Assembly: GCF_022809775.1 (NCBI RefSeq)
Contig: NZ_CP094380.1
Coordinates: forward strand, 2,269,501 to 2,333,500
DNA: 64,000 bases
Direction of reading: 5' to 3'
From: Pseudodesulfovibrio tunisiensis
GTDB lineage: Bacteria; Desulfobacterota; Desulfovibrionia; Desulfovibrionales; Desulfovibrionaceae
The translations under genes were made by a program, and so were the position numbers. The notes under the pieces are model-generated. The model had not been told where the DNA came from, made no database searches, and saw only the letters and a list, made by a program, of their open reading frames with translations. Below, piece after piece: positions 15,443 to 25,042 of this stretch (position 1 is the stretch's first letter; every line of letters starts with the position of its first letter).

Positions 15443-18006
15443 CAGGCGTCCCCCCATGGCTTCACGGCCAATCGTCCGGTGTAGTCCATGCGGGTCAGCA
15501 GCAGCTTGAGGCCGTGCTTCCCGATATATTCGTCAACAGCCTTTCGTGCCCCCTTCCAATGGCCGTAGTCGTCGATGACAAGCACGCCGCCGGGCGAAAG
15601 ACGCGGGTACAGATGCTCCAGTTCGTGCCGGGTGGACTCGTACCAGTCCGTGTCCAGCCGCAGAAGCGCGATGCGTTCGGGTGCGGCATGGGGCAGGGTC
15701 TGCTCGACCGGTCCGCGAACAAGATGAATCCTGTCCTCGGGATATCCGGTGGAAAGCATGTTCGTTCGCACCTCTTCCAGACCGGCCTGACACCATGTGC
15801 TTGCCCCCTCCGGAGTCCGGCTTTCCAGATACACGGGTTCGGCCATGGAGCCGTCGAACGCCTCGTCCCTGTCCGAAGGCGCGGTCATTCCGGCAAAGGT
15901 GTCGAAAAGATACAGGTCGCGATCCGCGCCCTCATGGGCGAGCAGGGCCAGAGCCGAGGCCATGGATGAGCCGCCCTTCCACACCCCGCACTCCACGATG
16001 TCGCCGGGAATGCCTGCTCTGGCGATGTATTCCACGGCCCTGATCAGGCCGAGCATGCGCTCTCCCGAAGTCATGGAATACGCGCAGCAGGCCCGGATGA
16101 TGCCCTTTTCGGCTTCGTTGCAGTCCAGACAGAATTTCATGTGACGTTCCTTTTCGGGTTCGGTGGATTGTCCCGGGCCTTGCGGCCCGGACTTTCCGAG
16201 CAGCTTTCGCGCCAGCTCCAGGGCGTGCTTGTCCCGATGCAGGCGGTATTCGCGGAAAAACAGTTTCAGTGCGCGACGGGGCTCGCCAAGAGCGAGCAGG
16301 GCCTGACCACGCTTCTTGTGCAGTCCCGGCAACAGGGAGTTGGCAACCGACATGCGCTCCACCAGTTCCAGGGAATCCTGCGCCCGCCCGGCAATGCGCA
16401 GGGCATCGCACAAGGCAAGGCCGATCCTGCTTTCGGCACGTCGCTCGTACAGGTCGCCCAGCCAGTCCGCAGCCGGATCGGGCTGTCCGGCCGCCACGAG
16501 CAGGCCGCCCCGGACCAGCGCAAGCTCTCCATCGTCGGGCATGTCCCTCAACAGGGAATCCACCACGTCCAGAGCCGCGCCGCAGTTGCCTGCGTCGCGC
16601 AACTCGAATGCCCGGCCGATGGCGTGGGCAACGGTCTGCTGCCGGGTCTTCTCCGCCTTGTACCGGAGTCCGGCGCCTTCGGGAAAGACCACCGGATCAG
16701 GCTCCTGCCGGGTCGGTACGGTCGGAACCGGACACGCATCCAGCAATTCCCGGAACAGGGACTCGTACTGCTTGGCGGCCACGGACAGGGCGTAGCGTTC
16801 CACAGCGGTCTCCCGCGCACATGCGCCCATGCGCTCCGAGGCTTCGGAGTCGGCCAGCAGCCGCACGGTCATGTCCGCCAGCGCATCCACATCGCCGGGC
16901 GCAGCCAGAAATCCCTGCTTCCCGTGCTCGATCATGTCCGGCACGCCGCCCACGTCAAAGGCCGCAACCGGAGTGGCGCAGGCCATGGCCTCGTGTACCG
17001 TGTTGGGCAGATTGTCGTAACCGGACAGGGTGACCACGCAATCCCCGGCCGCATACACACGCGCCAGAGCCGCTTCGTCATGCATTTCGCCAAGGCATCC
17101 GGCAGGCACGGGAAGCTGCGACAAATCCCTGTCTGTCCCCCCGAAGAACACGACCTTGAGCCGCTCGCCCCACTCCGGATTCCGCTTCGCCGCGCAGGCC
17201 AGACGGTCCAGAAAGGCATCGGCAATGCGCGCGCCCTTGCGCACGTCCTCCAGAGTGGACGCGGGCATGAGCACGATCCTGTCATGCGGCGAAAATCCGA
17301 GGTGCCGCTTGGCTGCGGCCCGCGAATGCGCAGGACGGAACACGTCCGTGTCCATGCCGCTCGGGATGACCTCGATCCGCTTGTCTCCGAGCAGGACGCT
17401 GGTCCGCGCGCGTTCGGCCAGCCAATGACTCGTGGTGACCACGGTCAGGGGCAGATCGCGAAATACGGCCCTTTTTTCGGCAAAGGCGCGTGCAATTTCA
17501 GGCCGGGCCGTCCGTTCCACCTGCGGGCAGTCCATGCAGGCACGCGTGAATCCGTCGCATTCCGCCGCGTAATGGCATCCCCCGGTAAACGCGCTCTCGT
17601 CATGCAGGGTCCAGACAAGCGGCTTGCCCAGCCGCGCCAGCGACGCAATGTTCCGCGCATCCAGAAACCAGGTGTTCCAGTGCAGGTTGATCACGTCGGC
17701 CCAGCCAATGGCCGGGTCTCCGGAAATATCCACGCCCGGGCCGGGCGGCGTGACCATGCTCACGCATCGATCCGTGGCAAGCCGCTGCCACTTGCCGCGC
17801 AGGTCGCCCCAGGTCTCCTCCATGGCTGCGACCATGTCCGGACCAAGACGGTCCCCGACACATTCGATACCGGGGCGGGACAGACTGCGACGCAGACACA
17901 GGAGCACGCCATCGGTTTCGGAGCGGCGCAGGGCCTCCCAGATGCGGATGGAACAGCGGGCAGCGCCGCCCATGCGATCATTGGTGCTGACAAGAGTGAC
18001 GCGCAT
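15442..18006 (-). CDS. GT4 glycosyltransferase - TPR linker - TylF/macrocin-type O-methyltransferase fusion
   Basis: 854 residues in one open frame. Residues about 1-415 form a GT-B glycosyltransferase: VSTNDRMGGAAR, WTLHDESAFTGGC, VIPSGMDTDVF and the donor-site segment GYDNLPNTVHEAMACATPV. Residues about 420-610 are helical, TPR-like (ALDVVDSLL, GDLYERRAESRIGLALCDAL). From about 625 the TylF/MycF-type methyltransferase begins, IVECGVWKGGSSM and YLFDTFAGM, ending with VLVIDDYGHWKGAR. A good internal ribosome site (AAAAGGAACGTCAC before an in-frame ATG at 16140) could also produce the methyltransferase alone. The start overlaps the preceding gene (TGATG). Confidence 0.85.
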   Translation of the reverse strand: MRVTLVSTNDRMGGAARCSIRIWEALRRSETDGVLLCLRRSLSRPGIECVGDRLGPDMVAAMEETWGDLRGKWQRLATDRCVSMVTPPGPGVDISGDPAIGWADVINLHWNTWFLDARNIASLARLGKPLVWTLHDESAFTGGCHYAAECDGFTRACMDCPQVERTARPEIARAFAEKRAVFRDLPLTVVTTSHWLAERARTSVLLGDKRIEVIPSGMDTDVFRPAHSRAAAKRHLGFSPHDRIVLMPASTLEDVRKGARIADAFLDRLACAAKRNPEWGERLKVVFFGGTDRDLSQLPVPAGCLGEMHDEAALARVYAAGDCVVTLSGYDNLPNTVHEAMACATPVAAFDVGGVPDMIEHGKQGFLAAPGDVDALADMTVRLLADSEASERMGACARETAVERYALSVAAKQYESLFRELLDACPVPTVPTRQEPDPVVFPEGAGLRYKAEKTRQQTVAHAIGRAFELRDAGNCGAALDVVDSLLRDMPDDGELALVRGGLLVAAGQPDPAADWLGDLYERRAESRIGLALCDALRIAGRAQDSLELVERMSVANSLLPGLHKKRGQALLALGEPRRALKLFFREYRLHRDKHALELARKLLGKSGPQGPGQSTEPEKERHMKFCLDCNEAEKGIIRACCAYSMTSGERMLGLIRAVEYIARAGIPGDIVECGVWKGGSSMASALALLAHEGADRDLYLFDTFAGMTAPSDRDEAFDGSMAEPVYLESRTPEGASTWCQAGLEEVRTNMLSTGYPEDRIHLVRGPVEQTLPHAAPERIALLRLDTDWYESTRHELEHLYPRLSPGGVLVIDDYGHWKGARKAVDEYIGKHGLKLLLTRMDYTGRLAVKPWGDA

Positions 18007-19100
18007 CAGGCCTTGCCTCCGTCGGGCAGCCCGGACAGCCGCCGGATCAGTTCCCTCAGGTTGCGGCATCCGCCCAGATCGGCATCCAGCTCGCGCAGCC
18101 AGGGCAGAACCCGTGGCGCGACCTCGGGCCAGACGTTTTCCGGCCACTCGGATTCCCTGCGACACAGGACGCGCAGGATGTTGAACCGCACGGTTCCCAT
18201 GAGACCGTCCACGGACAGCAGCCGGACAAACGGCAGGGATATTTCCCGGGCAAGCTCCCGGGCCGTGTCCCGATGTCCGCTGGCGGCAGCCATGATTCCC
18301 GCGCCCAGCGCCCGGTTCACGCGGTCGCGCCGGGCCAGCACGTCGCCCATGGGGCCGGAATATTCCGGCAGGCACGGTCCCGGAGCAAGCCCCTTGTACA
18401 TCTGGTCCAGAACCTCGACGCACTGGGCATGATGAAACCCGAGCCGCGTATGCACCGTGCTGGCCGGGTGCTGCACCCAGCCAACCCGGCAGGATCGGAC
18501 CTTGAGAAAGCAGCCGCCCGTGCGCAGCATCCGCTGCCACAGGTCGAAATCCTCGGCCGGGCTCAGTTCCTCCCGGAATCCGCCCACCAGATCAAGGGCG
18601 CTCCTGCGCAGGATCACGCAGGTGGGCGCGAACGCCGATCCCGTGACCGAGGTGAAATACATCCTGTCAAAAGGCAGGGAATAGTCGAACAGCGGCCCTT
18701 CCAGCAGTTTTTCGCCGTGCTCGTCAATGAAATCCGCCGGGCAGTACACGCCCATGATTTCGGGGTCATCCTGTTCGAGAAAGGGCTTCATCCGCGCCTC
18801 GACGGCATTGTCCGGCCAGACGTCGTCGCAATCCAGAAACGCGATGAACTCGCCTCGGGCCTCGGCAATGCCCCGGTTGCGCGCGGCTCCGGCCCCGGCG
18901 TTGTCCTGCCGCACCCAGCAAAGATGCGACCGTTCCCGGGCAAGCTCCGCAAGCGCGTCGGGAGTATCATCCACGCTGCCGTCGTCCACGACCACGATCT
19001 CCAGAGGCGCATAGGTCTGCGCATCGAGCATGGGAATGACGCGACGCAGTTCCCTTGCGCCGTTGTAGGCAGGAATGACAATGGAAACCAGGGGGTGCAT
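18006..19100 (-). CDS. GT2 family glycosyltransferase
   Basis: 364 residues. VSIVIPAYNGARELRR start, VVVDDGSVDDT and a FLDCDDVW DXD motif (about residues 91-98) define a GT-A transferase; FREELSPAEDFDLWQRM is the usual ED-containing catalytic region near 205. A C-terminal helical tail (about 270-364) is of the kind often found in surface-glycan transferases. It follows the next upstream gene after 33 bases. Donor and acceptor unknown. Confidence 0.9.
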   Translation of the reverse strand: MHPLVSIVIPAYNGARELRRVIPMLDAQTYAPLEIVVVDDGSVDDTPDALAELARERSHLCWVRQDNAGAGAARNRGIAEARGEFIAFLDCDDVWPDNAVEARMKPFLEQDDPEIMGVYCPADFIDEHGEKLLEGPLFDYSLPFDRMYFTSVTGSAFAPTCVILRRSALDLVGGFREELSPAEDFDLWQRMLRTGGCFLKVRSCRVGWVQHPASTVHTRLGFHHAQCVEVLDQMYKGLAPGPCLPEYSGPMGDVLARRDRVNRALGAGIMAAASGHRDTARELAREISLPFVRLLSVDGLMGTVRFNILRVLCRRESEWPENVWPEVAPRVLPWLRELDADLGGCRNLRELIRRLSGLPDGGKA

Positions 19101-19133
19101 GTTTTCTCCTCTGCACAGGCCGTCGAAAACGAC

Positions 19134-20036
19134 CTAAAAGATGTATCGCAGCGTGCGCTGCCAGTTCGAATCCCTGCCTCCATGCTTGAAGGCGCTCACC
19201 TGCTCGGCCAACCCGAAAAACGCCAGCATGGGACTCAGGCCCATGGCGGCCAGAACCGGAACCACCCGCCTGCGGATTCGGGTTTCCACGGGACCGCACA
19301 CGCGCCATCCCCGCTCCCGAAGCACCTGTGCGGCTTCGGCCTCGTAGGCTCCGGACCGGGCGGTCTTCTGCGCGGGATGCACCCGGTAGGCAGCCAGAGG
19401 CGAGGCCACCACATGCAACTGCGCATGCTCAAAGAATCTGGCCCACAACTCGAAATCCGCAGCCATATCCAGGGAAGGATCGAACCGCGCCCCGGCCTTT
19501 TCCCACAGGGAACGCCGCCAGAACGTGCAGTCCTGCTGAATGAAATACCGGGCGTAATGATCCATGCCGGGCAGATTCATGCCCCGGCGAAAGGATTCCG
19601 CGCCGTAGCCCCAGCGAACATCCACGCCCACGGACGCGCCGCTCTGGTCGAAGGTCATGGGGTAGACGCTGGTCAGCCACTCCACCTCGGGGTACCGGGA
19701 AAATATCTCGGCTGCCACGGAAAAGGCCCACGGCATGTAGACGTCATCCGCATTGAGCCAGCACAGCACGTCGCCACCCACCCGACGAAACCCCTCTTCC
19801 ACAGCAGCATACTGGCCGCTGTCCGGTCCGCTGTGCCAGCCGAATCGTCTGTCCGCGCTCCCGGCATACTGTTCCTCGGCGCGTTTCAGGATCGCAAGGG
19901 AACCGTCGTCGGACCCGCCGTCCATGACCAGATGGTTCACGGCAAACGGTCCCTCCTGATCCATGACGCTGGCCACGGCCTGACTCAGGAAACCCGCCTG
20001 ATTGAAGCTGGGGGTGACAACGCCGAAGGTGATCAT
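19134..20036 (-). CDS. GT2 family glycosyltransferase
   Basis: 300 residues. FGVVTPSFNQAGFL, LVMDGGSDDGSL and CWLNADDVY (DXD, about residues 92-100) identify a GT-A fold enzyme of the group with the HSGPDSGQYAAVEEGF insertion. DPSLDMAADFELWARFF is the likely catalytic base region. The ATG (20036) overlaps the upstream stop by 4 bases. A hydrophobic stretch near the C-terminus (VPVLAAMGLSPMLAFFGL) may bind membrane. Specificity unknown. Confidence 0.9.
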   Translation of the reverse strand: MITFGVVTPSFNQAGFLSQAVASVMDQEGPFAVNHLVMDGGSDDGSLAILKRAEEQYAGSADRRFGWHSGPDSGQYAAVEEGFRRVGGDVLCWLNADDVYMPWAFSVAAEIFSRYPEVEWLTSVYPMTFDQSGASVGVDVRWGYGAESFRRGMNLPGMDHYARYFIQQDCTFWRRSLWEKAGARFDPSLDMAADFELWARFFEHAQLHVVASPLAAYRVHPAQKTARSGAYEAEAAQVLRERGWRVCGPVETRIRRRVVPVLAAMGLSPMLAFFGLAEQVSAFKHGGRDSNWQRTLRYIF

Positions 20037-20791
20037 GAAGCGACCGCGTCCGGTTCCGGAAACAGGGCATGGAAATCAGCCTTCTCGAAAACCTGAAGCC
20101 GTCCTCCCACCGTGGCGTCCACGATCCGGCGACCGTTGGCCTCGAAGAATTCCCGCGCCATGCGATAGACCTCTTCCGATCCTTCCAGATCCGGAAGCTG
20201 CCACCGGGTGCCCGGCCCGAAATAGTTGGGATGGAAATGGTTGGGGTCCTCGGTCTCGGCAGTGACCAGCCTGTTGGGGTCGCAGGGCGCGTTGTAGCTG
20301 TGGTCCACGCCCACCAGCACGACCTCGGAAAACCCCATCCAGCAGGCCACCTGCATGGCACAGAAGGTCACGGTGTGCAGCAGCAGCCATCCCCGGCGCA
20401 GATCCGGGGAAAACTCCCGGCGCACGATATCCCGCACGAAGACCACCTCGTCGTTCTCGGGCATGAGCGGAATGCCGGCATGGCTGAAGAACTTGGGTCC
20501 GGGCAGGGACATGATGCCGTCCCGGTCCTGGGCCATGACATAGGGATTGACCGTGACATGATACGTAGGCGCAAAGCCCATGGCATCGACATGCAGGAAA
20601 ATCTTGTTCAGCCCGAAGGTGGGCACGTTTTTCAGCCGGGTCAGGTCGGTCCTGAGCAGACTCGGCCCGTTGCCGATGATCACGCAGCGTTCGCCCGCAT
20701 GAATGTCCCGGAACCGCGCAACGCGCTCCTCGTGCCGGGTCAGGGTCTCCTCAAGGGGATACCCGCGCAAATCCCACAAATCCTTCATCAT
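20033..20791 (-). CDS. MptE/DUF115-like protein, single domain
   Basis: 252 residues from ATG 20791, which overlaps the preceding stop (ATGA). RCVIIGNGPSLLRTDL (about residues 35-50), FGLNKIFL and VVLVGVDHSYNA are the hallmarks of the DUF115/MptE-like group. That group includes flagellin-glycan motility accessory factors and shares the GNGPSL loop with CstII-type sialyltransferases. The C-terminus carries RRIVDATVGGRLQVF. It is closely related to the C-terminal half of the next protein upstream. A nonulosonate or other sugar transferase role in glycosylation fits better than pterin metabolism, but this is inference. Confidence 0.7.
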   Translation of the reverse strand: MMKDLWDLRGYPLEETLTRHEERVARFRDIHAGERCVIIGNGPSLLRTDLTRLKNVPTFGLNKIFLHVDAMGFAPTYHVTVNPYVMAQDRDGIMSLPGPKFFSHAGIPLMPENDEVVFVRDIVRREFSPDLRRGWLLLHTVTFCAMQVACWMGFSEVVLVGVDHSYNAPCDPNRLVTAETEDPNHFHPNYFGPGTRWQLPDLEGSEEVYRMAREFFEANGRRIVDATVGGRLQVFEKADFHALFPEPDAVAS

Positions 20792-22455
20792 GCGCACGCC
20801 TCCGCATTTTCGCCCACCAGCGCGTCATAGTCCGCCTTGGTGAAGATGGTCAGTTTGCCGCCGATGGTGGCGTCCACGATGCGCCTGCCCACGGATTCGA
20901 ACACCCGCCCGGCCATGGCATAGCAGAACTCGGATTTTTCCAGATCCGGATACTGCCACGCAACGCCCTTGCCGAAATAGTCCGGATGAAAATGGTTCAC
21001 GTCCGCGCCCTGGCTGATCTCCAGCGCATTGGCCGGACCGCTGTGGGTGAAGTTGTGATCCACGCCCACGAGCACGACCTCGGAACAGCCCAGATGAAAG
21101 GCCAGCTGCATGGCGTTGAAGGTCACGGTCCAGCCCGAGGCCCAGACATGGCGCGAAATGTCGCGGTAGAAGATGAGCGGATCGCCATATTCCAGAAGGA
21201 AGGTGTTCCAGCCGTTGCGCACAAAGGCCCTTCCCCCGGCCGAAAGCAGCTTGATGGAATCCAGTTCGTCGAAATCCGGGCCGAACTGGCGCAGCACATG
21301 GTCGTTCACCGCGCAGAGAAACGTGGGCTGGAATCCCATGTTTTCGTAATTGAGATAGATGCGGTTCAGGCCGATGGTGTATTCGTTGCGCAGCCGGGTC
21401 AGGTCGGTCCGGAGCAGGCTCGGCCCGTTGCCGATGATGAAGATGCGCTCCCCGGCAAGACAGCCCCCGAGTTCCGGCAGGGAAGTCATGCGCCCGCGCA
21501 CCTGCTCCGGCGCGTTGTCCGGCATGCCCACGGGCAGGTCGGCGAAACGCCGTTTTCCGGTGCCGCGCCGGAAGTGACGGATGGCAAGCTCCCGTGTCCT
21601 GTCGTCCTTGGCCCCGTGAAACAGAGGCAGTCTGTCCGCAAAGGTCCGGATCACGTTTTCCGGAGTCCGCTGCGTCTTGAACTCGCACCGGATCAGGTCG
21701 TCCCGGTTGGGATGTTCGCGCGAGGGCCAATCCATGGGGTCATTCGACCCGGTCCGCTCCCGCCAGTACAGGGCAAAGATGAAGTAGTCCCAGGACACGT
21801 CGTAGCTGCTGATGACCGGGCCGTAGAAGAAATTGTTCGCACCGGTGGATTCCGGATGGTCCGCGTACTGCCACCAGGGATTGTCGTAGCGTTCGGAAAA
21901 ATGGCGTTCAAGGGGCAGCTCGCGCAGCTTCACCGGATCATAGACCGAACATCCGGCCCAGTGGGTCGGCATGGATTTGCCGCACACCATGCCCTCCTTG
22001 AGATGCCCGAACACCGGGCCGCCATCCTGCCGAAAGGCGTCCTCGATGTCGCGCAGCCAGCCATGCTTGAGCACCACGCAATCAGGCTCGATGATCAGGA
22101 ACGGTTCGTCCAGACACTGGATGTACTTGTGCAGGCAGAGATTCCACCACAGGATGGACTGCTTCTGGGCATAGTTCCGCCCCACTCCGCCTTCCCGCGA
22201 AAGGAACTCCAGATTCGGATCGTCCCGGCGCATGGCCTCGGGCACGGGATCCTCGGGCCAATCCGTGCAGAACACCGCATTCCTCCGCTCCATGAACCGG
22301 GTCACGGTATCGGCGATCTCCAGCGACTCCGGAACGTTGCCATACTGAAGATGGTAGAGGGCCTCGGTTCCTTCGTCCACGGACATGAGCAGCTCCAGCA
22401 GCAGCCGCGCCGAATGCTGGTCCTTGCGGTGAAAATTCAAGACTACATGCATCAT
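20788..22455 (-). CDS. Glycosyltransferase-like domain fused to MptE/DUF115-like domain
   Basis: 555 residues, first gene of the leftward operon. The N-terminal part (1 to about 320) contains LNFHRKDQHSARLLL, EPFLIIEPDCVVL (a possible E-P-D metal site near 125) and a GANNFFYGPVI segment, consistent with a GT-A-like fold I cannot place in a family. From about residue 330 it repeats the architecture of the following gene: RIFIIGNGPSLLRTDL, IGLNRIYL, VVLVGVDHNFTHSGPA and RRIVDATIGGKLTIF. The pair probably arose by duplication with gain of the N-terminal domain in this member. Confidence 0.7.
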   Translation of the reverse strand: MMHVVLNFHRKDQHSARLLLELLMSVDEGTEALYHLQYGNVPESLEIADTVTRFMERRNAVFCTDWPEDPVPEAMRRDDPNLEFLSREGGVGRNYAQKQSILWWNLCLHKYIQCLDEPFLIIEPDCVVLKHGWLRDIEDAFRQDGGPVFGHLKEGMVCGKSMPTHWAGCSVYDPVKLRELPLERHFSERYDNPWWQYADHPESTGANNFFYGPVISSYDVSWDYFIFALYWRERTGSNDPMDWPSREHPNRDDLIRCEFKTQRTPENVIRTFADRLPLFHGAKDDRTRELAIRHFRRGTGKRRFADLPVGMPDNAPEQVRGRMTSLPELGGCLAGERIFIIGNGPSLLRTDLTRLRNEYTIGLNRIYLNYENMGFQPTFLCAVNDHVLRQFGPDFDELDSIKLLSAGGRAFVRNGWNTFLLEYGDPLIFYRDISRHVWASGWTVTFNAMQLAFHLGCSEVVLVGVDHNFTHSGPANALEISQGADVNHFHPDYFGKGVAWQYPDLEKSEFCYAMAGRVFESVGRRIVDATIGGKLTIFTKADYDALVGENAEACA

Positions 22456-22896
22456 CGATCACATCCTCGGGTTCCGAGTTCTCCTGCGCGTCAGCGCTAT
22501 GCATCTTCTCGGAAGTCCCCAAATTTTCTTTAGTCTGTAAATAAAAAGTCCTGATGCGTCCAGAAGTTGGCAGAGACGACAACCAGCCGATTCTCTCTGC
22601 AAACTCACGCTTTCCCGCCCAAAAGCCCCCCTCCGGCCAGCATGGATGATCATTTTGTTACCGAATAATTTTCAACGGGCGTTTTTGCCGGGCAGGCAGA
22701 AAATGCAAATTTCATTCCCGTCATTTGGCGAACGGCAAGGCTTCCGCGCATCCTTCGTGCCGCAACCGCAAGGCCGTGGCGAACTGGAACGGAAAATGCT
22801 ACAACTTTCGGGACATCCTGTCCGGCCGGGCGAGCCTTTCACGGCAACACGCAGACAAAGGATGGAAAAAGTTTTTCGAGAAAACGGGAGAGAAGC
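22456..22896. other. Divergent intergenic region
   Basis: 441 bases between the leftward glycosyltransferase operon and the rightward HAD gene. It holds AT-rich patches (22524-22552 and 22648-22674) that stand out from the surrounding GC-rich DNA and are where promoters for both directions would be expected. I find no clear -35/-10 pair, repeat or gene. Confidence 0.5.
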
Positions 22897-24918
22897 TTGT
22901 CACTCACAACGCGCTGTCATTCCTTTGACGTCTTCGACACCTGCCTTGTCCGCACCTGGGCACGGCCGCAGGACATGTTTCATGCCCTTGCCCGGCGCCT
23001 GCTGTCCCGCAACGGCAACGCGCCGACCCCGGACATGATCCATGATTTCGTGCGCGAACGGGTGGAAGCGGAACGCCGTGCGCGCCGCACCATGCCCGGG
23101 CACAGGGAAGACATTGAACTGCGCGACATCTACGCGGCCTATCCCTCGCCCCCGCCCTTCGGCATTGCCCCGGACGAAATCATGCAGGCCGAACTGGACA
23201 TGGAACGCGAATGCCTGCGACCGATTCCGGCCATGCGCGAGGAAATGGCAGCCCTGCGCAGACAGGGCGCCCGCATCGTCTATGTCTCGGACATGTTCCT
23301 GCCCGAATCCTTCGTGGCGGACAGGCTGCGCGAACACGGCTTTCTGGAATCCGGAGACCGTGTCTATGTCTCGGGAACGCGCGGCGAGACCAAGCACACC
23401 GGCAACCTTTTCAGACGCGTGCTGTACGACCTCGGTCTGGCCCCCGGCAACCTGCTCCACACCGGGGACAATCCCCATACGGACGTGGCCGTGCCGCGTT
23501 CCCTGGGCATCCGCGCACGCCATGCCACGGACGCGATCCTGACCGGTCCGGAGCAGGCCATGCTCCCGACAGACGGACGCACCAGCCTGACCTGTTCGGC
23601 GCTGGCCGGGGCAGCCCGGCTGGCACGGCTTTCCCCGGGCGTGGACGGCACGGACTTCCCGGCTGCCCGCGTGGCTGCGGACGTGGCCGGTCCGGCCGTT
23701 GCCGGATTCGTGGCCTGGGTTCTGGACAAGGCACGAGAACAGGGCATCAAGCGGCTCTGGTTCGTGGCCCGGGACGGCCAGATCATGCACAAGACAGCCC
23801 GCGAACTGCTCGGCGGTGAAAAGGGACCGGAATGCCGCTACCTGTACGGTTCGCGACAGGCCTGGTTTCTGCCGAGCATCACGGAATTCTCCCCGGAAAC
23901 CACGGAATGGCTCGTCATCCCGGGGCACTGCTCCCGCCCCGCCTCCATCGTTGCCAAGCTCGACTGCACGCCCGAGGAAATCGAGGACGCGGCAGGCATC
24001 CGGCCGGGACCGGAATTCTGGGAAACCCGGCTGTGCAACGGAGACAGGGACAGACTCGCGGCTCTGCTCCGGACATCGGGCGTACGCCGACTGGTGGAAG
24101 CCAAGGCCCGCGACGCGCGCCAACGGCTGGTCGCCTATCTCGAACAGGAAGGCGTGGTCCCGGGAAAGCCCGTCACGCTGGTGGACGTGGGCTGGACCCT
24201 CAAGGCACAGCAGGCCCTTGGCCGCGTGCTGAAGGCTGCCGGAATGGACTGCCCGGTGTCCGGATTCTACTTCGGCGTGTCCCAGAGCGCGCTGACAGCT
24301 TCCCGGGCAGGGGCGTATCAGGCGTATTTTCTGGAACGCGACGCATGGTTCGACCGGACCGAACCCATGAACTTTCTTTTCCGCAACGCGAATTTCGTGG
24401 AACAGGTCATGACTGCGGCCACGCACGGCCAGACCACAGGATACGCCCGGGACGACGAAGGACGCATGCAACCGGTACTCCGCCCCGATGCGCGGACCAC
24501 GGAAGACCTGAACGCGGTATGCGACATGCAGGCCCGGGTGCTGGCTTTCACGCGACAGGCCCGGGCTTCCGGCGCGCTGGACAACCCGGACGCGGCTCGC
24601 AACGCAACGCTTGCCGCGCTGCGAAAATTCCTGTCCGATCCGAATCCGGACATGGCCCGGGCCGTGGCGGACCGCCCCGTGTTCGACGACCAGAACGAAA
24701 CGCGTCGCCGGGTGCTGGCCCGTCCGGTTTCCCTGTCTCTGCTGGCCAGGCTCGCAATGCAGGAAGCCGGATTTTCCCGATTCCTGCCTGATTCCGACTA
24801 TGGAGCATCGTTCGACTGGATCGAGGGAGCCATCGCGCTTTCCCCCCGGTGGATGCGCCCCCTGCTACGTTCCCCGCGGATGTTCCAGCAGCTCAAGACA
24901 TACCGGAAATCCTTGTAA
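22897..24918 (+). CDS. Large HAD-superfamily protein of glycan clusters (COG5610-like)
   Basis: 673 residues from a TTG start with GGGAGAG upstream; no ATG closer to the HAD motif is available. HSFDVFDTCLVRT (residues 8-20) is HAD motif I, IVYVSDMFLP motif II and HTGDNPHTDV motif IV, completing a phosphatase-like domain of about 220 residues. The remaining 450 residues begin with a second segment, LWFVARDGQIMH, that looks like another Rossmann-type region and matches the long COG5610 proteins found with capsule and O-antigen genes. Proposed role: dephosphorylation or modification of a glycan intermediate; unproven. Confidence 0.7.
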   Translation: MSLTTRCHSFDVFDTCLVRTWARPQDMFHALARRLLSRNGNAPTPDMIHDFVRERVEAERRARRTMPGHREDIELRDIYAAYPSPPPFGIAPDEIMQAELDMERECLRPIPAMREEMAALRRQGARIVYVSDMFLPESFVADRLREHGFLESGDRVYVSGTRGETKHTGNLFRRVLYDLGLAPGNLLHTGDNPHTDVAVPRSLGIRARHATDAILTGPEQAMLPTDGRTSLTCSALAGAARLARLSPGVDGTDFPAARVAADVAGPAVAGFVAWVLDKAREQGIKRLWFVARDGQIMHKTARELLGGEKGPECRYLYGSRQAWFLPSITEFSPETTEWLVIPGHCSRPASIVAKLDCTPEEIEDAAGIRPGPEFWETRLCNGDRDRLAALLRTSGVRRLVEAKARDARQRLVAYLEQEGVVPGKPVTLVDVGWTLKAQQALGRVLKAAGMDCPVSGFYFGVSQSALTASRAGAYQAYFLERDAWFDRTEPMNFLFRNANFVEQVMTAATHGQTTGYARDDEGRMQPVLRPDARTTEDLNAVCDMQARVLAFTRQARASGALDNPDAARNATLAALRKFLSDPNPDMARAVADRPVFDDQNETRRRVLARPVSLSLLARLAMQEAGFSRFLPDSDYGASFDWIEGAIALSPRWMRPLLRSPRMFQQLKTYRKSL

Positions 24919-25042
24919 TTGAAGAAATCCCCAAGGCCAAACCGAATTTACAACCCCTGGTCATTAAGTTACTGAATGAATTTGCCGATAGAGCCGCCAT
25001 GAACCCGCTCCATCAGGAAAACCCGGGAGGGAAAAAACCCGA

